Assembly (NCBI GenBank): GCA_021904315.1
Contig: CM038915.1
Span: forward strand, 4,898,001 to 4,962,000
DNA: 64,000 nt
Source of the DNA: Sphagnum magellanicum
Taxonomy: Eukaryota > Streptophyta > Sphagnopsida > Sphagnales > Sphagnaceae
Direction of reading: 5' to 3'
Under the pieces are notes generated by a model. It worked only from the letters and a program-made list of their open reading frames with translations. It was not told the DNA's origin and did no database searches. Both the position numbers and the translations under genes were made by a program. Numbering within the stretch: the stretch's first letter is position 1; each line of letters begins with the position of its first letter. Of the stretch, positions 57,976 to 64,000 are shown piece after piece.

Positions 57976-59940
57976 AAAAAAACTTATATACATATATTAA
58001 TACACTTCATTGTCATCATGTTTTCATGTTTTTAGTTTTTATTTTGATTAGTTTGGACCTATCATTGTTTGTGTTATAATGTGAATAATATGTTTCATTA
58101 TCAATTTGTCATCACTATAATTTGCATCTTTTGTACCTTTGATATCATCAATAGCATTTGTGGGTTTAATTCAACATTTAGTTCTTCCATTTTGGATTCA
58201 TATATTTGAGCTTCATGTTAGTCAAACCACTTCTAGATATTTTAAATCTAGTACATTTATATGTATGCTTGGTCCTATGTAATGTGGTGCCAAATACTTC
58301 ACACTTTGTGTTGATGATTTTATGCACAACATTTTTATTTCTACCATTTGAAATATATATATATTATTTATTTATTTTATTTTTTTGAAATTTCAAGAAT
58401 ATAAAAAATTGGAGAAGTAACCGTGAAATGTGATCAAAATATTATACACAAATGATGAAGAAGGGGAGATGGGGGGATGATATTTTTCAATTGAACTCAA
58501 AAAATTTCTCTAATTCATGGTAATATTCATTAGTTTACCATACCCTATACTTTGAAGGAAAACAAAGTTGCACTTTTGTTGCTATTGTTTGAAGTATGAT
58601 ACATGTTGTTAAGTTACTTACAATCTTTTGGGCTAAGGCCATTTCCACATCATGTTACATCAATATTCATGTTCCAATTTTAATAAAATCTAGAACATTT
58701 AAAATTTCCTATAGATTATGGACATAATGTAAACTCAAAATTGATCCTTTATGAACAATTGGGCGTACATGTTATGTTCACATCCCCATAAAAAGAATGA
58801 AGTAAATGAGATTGTTAAACAATCAAATTTGTTTTTATTACATGGAGAACAAGGAGTAAAAGGGTATAGATCATATGATTGTCGTACTTGTACGGATTTC
58901 ATTGGATAAGATATCATCTTTGATGAAGATTCTATGTTCAAAGATGATTTAAACTTCACTGATAATAATTTTGTCAATGGCTGTGAGTAAGATTATACAA
59001 TTTTGTTACTTTGTTAGTATATTTGTTAGATTGATAAAAAGTAAGAACAAATCTATCACAAAAAAATTAAAATTCAATGGAATCACTTAAAAAATTATTA
59101 TTATTATTTTTCACTATTGTGCATTAATTTTCAAAATTTGCATTGTCAAAGTACATCTCAAGCAAGTCTTTCTAAATGCAAGTAGTTTTTGAAGTTTATT
59201 TGTTATAATGTAATATTTGTTTCAAATATGTATCAAATATGTTTTAACAAAGAGAAAATAAAATTGTTTTTTATGACAAACCTAAATATACAATGATCTT
59301 TGTATTTTAACTTAGTACATATTTATTTCATTAAGTTTTTTAATGAAAAAATATTTTTGAACCCCATATTAACTAGTCAATCTCAAAAGTACTTGTTCCC
59401 TATTTTTGTTATTACAGGTCATTGAATTTTGTATTCAAATTATCGTAAATTCATGGAATGCATAATGGTTTTATAATAAAACCTAAATAAATATTGAATA
59501 TACTTGTGTTTAGGCCCAAAAAAATCTCATTTTTAAACTCAATTTTGTTTGGTCTACTTTAGAGGGGTATTTTACCATGAATTCACACTAATTTTTAAAC
59601 TCAAATCACCAAACTATATATAAAAGTTTATGTGAAGGAGCAAATTTCAACAATAATCGTTTTTTAACACATGTTATCTCACCCATTTTGGCTTAAATAT
59701 ATTACAAATCTTGACATAGAATCATTGATACAAATAGAAAGACCTCCTTTAACATTTCTTTGAATCAACTTCTGTTGAATATGTTATAAATCAAACCTAC
59801 TTCTCCAATTCATCATGTTCATAAAAAATAATTCAAACCACCACCTTTCAAAAGGTGTGGCAAAGACCAAATAATGACCAAATGTTAGCCAAGTTTGTGA
59901 TGTTTTAGCTCAAGCTCTTGTTGCACAAACGAATGATACT
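57976..59940. other. AT-rich intergenic DNA, no gene recognised
   Basis: Both strands are densely stopped. Short ORFs (58206-58388, 58735-58977) show no domain. Confidence 0.55.
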
Positions 59941-59949
59941 ATATTTTTC

Positions 59950-61330
59950 TATTGAAGCCATGGATAGCCCAAAGGCTCACAAATAGCAAGACGTTTTAGG
60001 TGTTGAGTATTGATTTCTTTTCAAGAATGACATTTGGCAACTCATAGATTTATCATGGCATAGTCCCACCTCCTACAAATGGATATTCCACAAGAAGTAC
60101 AATGCTATGGGACCCTAGAGTCCAACAAAAGTCAAATTAATGGCTTGTGGATTTTCTCAACACTATGGAATTGACTATGAAGGGACATTTTCACCAATAA
60201 TAAAAATCACCTCAATATGTTTTCTAATAACCATTGTCACCACATACAACCTCAAAATAAATTAAATATCCATGTAAAAAAAGCTTTATTGAATGGAACT
60301 TTCTTAGATAATCTACATGGCTCAACCACTTGAATAAGAGAAATTGGTTGAAAAATACAAAGTTTGTTGTCTTGTATGTACCATGTATGGGCTCAAACAA
60401 GCCTATCACAAATTGTATGAAAGATTCACCACCTATTTTTACAAGTTGAATTCAATAAAAGCAAAACTGACCTCAATATTTATATCAAAAGAGCCCGTAA
60501 ATTTTTTTGTTTTACTTGGGTTGTATGTATACATACTCCATTTAAATATCTAAAAATAATGTTTTTTTAGAAAATCATTAAATGTGACTTTTTTCAAGCC
60601 ATTGAGATGATTGACAATGGAGTATTCCACTATTGTTTTGGTTCATAATCAGGATAAACATTCAATACTTATATTCCAATGATGAGAATTTCGAGGAATT
60701 GGTATATGGGTGGTTTTTTGTAATTTTTCGTAGGCTCCTTATTGATTTTGCATAATCCTTTGTATGGTCATCTCTTGACAATTCTAAGAAACATTTTGCA
60801 AGTATAACTACCTCATTTCCAAGCCTAATTACCTCACTTCCTTCTTAATAATTACCTATTATTTTCATAATTATTTCCCTCCTTTTCTAATAACTATTTT
60901 TTTATCCTTTTGACTATTTCATCCCTTTTTTTACTCACCAACATGGATATGAAAAGGCAAATTAAAATGTGCCTTTTCATGTCCATGATACTTATATTAA
61001 TTGAAATTGAATTTGACATTGACATAAATAATGATGAATTATTGATAATCATATGGGAAAATAATAAGAAGGAAATTGTCACTAGTAGTACATAACAACG
61101 TGAATCCCAAGTTTGTTTTGAAGAAATTAATTGCCTAATATGGGATGGTCCAGTTTGCAAACTCATCTCCATCCCAATGGTTTTCAACACAAAGTTGATT
61201 CAAGATACATCCCCCCAAACTACCCAAGAGTTTCATGACATGTTTATAATCCCTTATACCCAAGCAATGGGAAGTCTCATCCATACAATCAAATCAACCC
61301 AATTTGATGTTGCATTTCCCATGCCGTGAC
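59950..61330 (+). pseudogene. Decayed Ty1/copia reverse transcriptase
   Basis: In order on the + strand: NDIWQLIDLSWH near 60030; YKWIFHKKYNAMGP near 60078-60113; VKLMACGFSQHYGIDYEGTF near 60132-60190; a YMAQP stretch near 60318; KYKVCCLVCTMYGLKQAYHK near 60352-60410; and, after about 0.8 kb of unrelated or degraded DNA, YTQAMGSLIHTIKSTQFDVA near 61257-61316. This is the RVT_2 domain of Ty1/copia followed by its RNase H-side connection. Stops and frameshifts break it. No LTRs were found. Confidence 0.8.
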
Positions 61331-62596
61331 ATAGCAACACCTCCAAAGGTGAAGAACATAGTTGGTGGTGGATTAATGAATCTCAATATTGCCAACCCAA
61401 TCAACATCTTTCGAACCCTCTATATGAGTTGTGGCATTGGCATCTCCATGTAGTAAGCCATATGTGAATGTCCCTTTACAATAATGAAATATTCATCTAA
61501 TGATAGATCAATGGAAAGGTCTTAGGTGGGCCACAATCTAAGCTAAGTACATTTCCCAAGCTTAAGTGGCCAAGGAGTTTGATTGTTGGTGGCAAGAGCC
61601 TAGTACATATACAAACCTTTTCAAATAATAAATAATAAATAATCTTCTTTCTTGTGTGCCTTTCCTTCAAGCATTCATGTAACACCTGTATTGTACACAC
61701 CCAAAAAAAAAACCTCAATTGCATTTCAAATAGAGTAATCCTTGATTGTGTTTGGTAAATAATCATTGAATAATTAATTATATTTTTAGGATTTAATTTT
61801 AGCACATTGATTATGGAATTTGGGAATTTTCAAGATGTAAATAAGAAAATAAATAAATAAAAATATATATATTAATGAGAGAAAGTTGTGTAATTATGCA
61901 ATATACCTTTTGAATGTATGTGAACCTATGGATCAAAGTTCAAATCCAATAGAGAACCACTTTCTAATGCAACAAGTGCGATAGCCTTGGACCTACATTG
62001 AAGAGTGCACAACTTTTTGTTTTGGTCAATTTTTTGAAACGTTCAACACAATGGGTTGATATTTTTTCCAAAATTTGAATTAAAAAAAAAAAAAACAGTT
62101 TTGAAGTTGTAGCACTTAAAACTTATCAAAATTTCAATTCCTTTGAAAATTTCACTCCCCCCATTTATAATTATGAGATGAACATATTTCTCACTATATC
62201 ACTTTAATAAGCATTCTTTAAAAATGGCCTAGTATTGTTGACCATCTAGATTGTGAGCAAAATAAATCTTCTCTTGAGAACCTTCTTTAAATGCACACGA
62301 AAGTCTTACATTTTCCATTGATAATTGTTAGAATTTGCCATTTAAACAAGTTGGGATTATCTTTATTGCTTGATTATATTGCCAAGAAATATCTTTGTAC
62401 TGGATTAAGTTCAACAACTAGATTTCTATTTTGATGATTGGAATGTATACTTACAAGATGGGAGTTGTTTGATGTTTGAGCATTGACATGGTAAGGTCTC
62501 TTGCCATGACATTTGAAAATCTAACCTATACCATGCAGGAAAACCAATGAAACATGAATCAATGTTAGACGTTTCTGCACTCAAATGCCATAAAGG
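61331..62596. other. AT-rich intergenic DNA, no gene recognised
   Basis: A 102-codon minus-strand ORF (61497-61805) has no known domain. Nothing else is supported. Confidence 0.5.
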
Positions 62597-62825
62597 TAGA
62601 ACCATTGCATGCTGCAGCTTGTTTCAACACTTCAATGCTTGACCCAATGCCTGAACACTAGGCCAAATCCCTAGAACCACTGCATGCTGCAGCTTGTTTC
62701 AATCCTTCAATATGTGACCCAATACCTGAACACCAGGCCAAATCCCGTAGAACCATTGCATGCTGCAGCTTGTTTCAATCATTCAATATGTGACCCAATA
62801 CCTGAACACTAGGCCAAAATCCCTA
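62597..62825 (+). repeat. Tandem repeat, 3 units of about 76 bp
   Basis: Each unit contains GTAGAACCATTGCATGCTGC, AGCTTGTTTCAA, TTCAATATGTGACCCAATAC and CTGAACACTAGGCCAAATCC. Confidence 0.95.
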
Positions 62826-63244
62826 TTGTTTTTGTTCCCGACTCCACACATATATAAAAGCTTCTAATTGTTTAATACTCTCCAACATACACCATACAAT
62901 TGAAGACAATAGAGCTTCTAACTACATAATACACTGGGCTTGATTTTGCTTTGTTGAAATATGCTTGCTAGAAACTGCAACAGCTCCCCTCCCCCCAATC
63001 AGTGTGGAGGCATTATTAAAAATTAATTGCACTATGACGTTTCCAATGCCCATGATGCAGTATGCCATTGGTCTATCGCAACACAAAGCATTGAAAAATA
63101 AGGAAATCAAGCCCACTGCTTTATGCAGAGGAATGCCCCCACCCTAAGGTTTTCCTCCATACATAGCTTGCAACATACTCTCGTCCAACACACCTTGAAG
63201 TCACATGCTGATACTGGAGGACACCAATGATCAATTTGTTCCAA

Positions 63245-63545
63245 TAGAATTGATCTACATCCCCAACAATTTTGCTTTCCGACCAAAACCCAAGCTCCCT
63301 CACACCTAAGTTTTCATGATAGACAAGATCCACATCCCAACAATTCTGCTTTCTCACCAAAACACAAGCTCCCTCACACCCAAGTTTTCATGAGAATCTG
63401 AAAGCTAAACAAGCTCTACCACCATAACAAACAATTGGCAAGTTCCAAAACCTGAGTCCCCCCACACCCAAATTTTCACAAGAATTTTCTGAAAGCTAAA
63501 CAAGCTCTACCATCACAACAAACAATTGGCAGGTTCTAATTGTTT
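63245..63545 (+). repeat. Two adjacent tandem duplications of about 70-85 bp
   Basis: The first pair shares GATC(T/C)ACATCCC, CAACAATT(T/C)TGCTTTC and AAGCTCCCTCACACC(C/T)AAG. The second pair shares TCTGAAAGCTAAACAAGCTC, TACCA and ACAACAAACAATTGGCA. The minus-strand ORF at 63121-63360 follows from the first pair. Confidence 0.85.
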
Positions 63546-64000
63546 GAGTTTGCATCTAAGTACACAAACTCATGCCCCTCCCCAAGTTTCATTCTGGGGA
63601 GGAGGAGGAATGCTGGATATTCAGAAGACTGGGTGTGTCTTTCACCCAAATGGACCTCAGAGATGGTGCCATTTAGCATTGCTGAAGTTCCAGGCAGTCT
63701 GGAATTCTGCCACAAGGATTCTTCCGGAGAAAAAACCCCAGGAAAAAATGATTGCAAAAAAGCATGCTTTCACAAGGGACTTTAAGAAGATCCAGTTTAA
63801 GAGAAAAGGAGTGGGAAAAACTCCTGTCACAGAGAAAGCCACTTCCTGACAGAAAGAAAGCTGCCAATCATGCAGTTATAACCTTGGGGAACTGCTCAAT
63901 TTATTGAATGGATTGGTCTGGATTGGTACACTAAATACTAGAAAAAACTTTGGCGCATGGAATACGTGCAACTCAACAAATCTGATCAGATGAAAAGAAC
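63546..64000. other. Window edge, no gene recognised
   Basis: Overlapping ORFs of 60-107 codons occur on both strands (for example 63526-63849 +). None has a domain I recognise. A gene continuing past the window cannot be excluded. Confidence 0.4.

Noticed and set aside
61920-61965. tRNA B-box-like GTTCAAATCC
   Set aside because: No A box or cloverleaf stems around it.

Overview
This is nuclear DNA of a land plant. It carries spliced genes with GT-AG introns and a plant set of protein families: two MYB-CC (GARP) transcription factors, a plant-type S26 peptidase-like protein and a NECAP endocytic adaptor. It also carries relics of hAT, CACTA and Ty1/copia elements, a Tourist-like MITE, and AAACCCTAA telo-box motifs. 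The AT-rich, repeat-laden intergenic DNA and an unusual methyltransferase-bearing retroelement make me lean toward a seed-free plant (fern or lycophyte), but the sequence does not prove this.

Layout. 1-3.9 kb: repeats and the 5' region of the first gene. 3.96-6.49 kb (+): MYB-CC gene A, six exons, with an eight-copy minisatellite in intron 1. 6.5-14.4 kb: no confident gene, but an extraordinary run of tandem repeats (units of about 49, 150, 195, 50, 57 and 85 bp). 14.8-16.3 kb: decayed hAT transposase. 16.3-24.5 kb: AT-rich DNA with a well-defined 342 bp MITE. 24.5-27.6 kb (+): MYB-CC gene B, a tandem paralogue of A with identical exon phases but a much longer C-terminus. 30.04-39.37 kb: a Ty3/gypsy-related retroelement, the most interesting object here. 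40.5-43.8 kb (+): S26 peptidase-like gene, five exons. 46.8-49.4 kb (-): NECAP gene, three exons, convergent with the peptidase gene. An inverted repeat pair of about 350-415 bp joins these two loci. 49.4-64 kb: no host gene recognised; homopolymers, satellites, a CACTA relic (-), a 2.5 kb long-TIR element, an AT-rich minisatellite and a copia relic.

The retroelement. One frame runs 7.4 kb without a frameshift: gag with zinc knuckles, protease, a C5 cytosine-DNA methyltransferase-like domain, reverse transcriptase, RNase H, DDE integrase and a C-terminal PHD finger. Eleven in-frame stops break it, so this copy cannot make the full protein by normal translation. Its ends are not ordinary LTRs. 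They read A1 - internal - B1 - A2 - B2 (A 311 bp, B 172 bp), the split-direct-repeat order known from PAT/Ngaro-type DIRS elements, yet the element encodes a DDE integrase and is flanked by GCAC on both sides. A perfect 15-nt complement to the predicted RNA 5' end sits just after A1, which suggests Tf1-like self-priming. A purine run (polypurine-tract candidate) abuts B1.

Host genes. The MYB-CC pair probably act as DNA-binding regulators, a family linked to phosphate starvation and development. NECAP should act in clathrin-coated vesicle formation. The S26-like protein lacks both catalytic residues and is probably a pseudoenzyme. I see no functional link between these loci beyond proximity.
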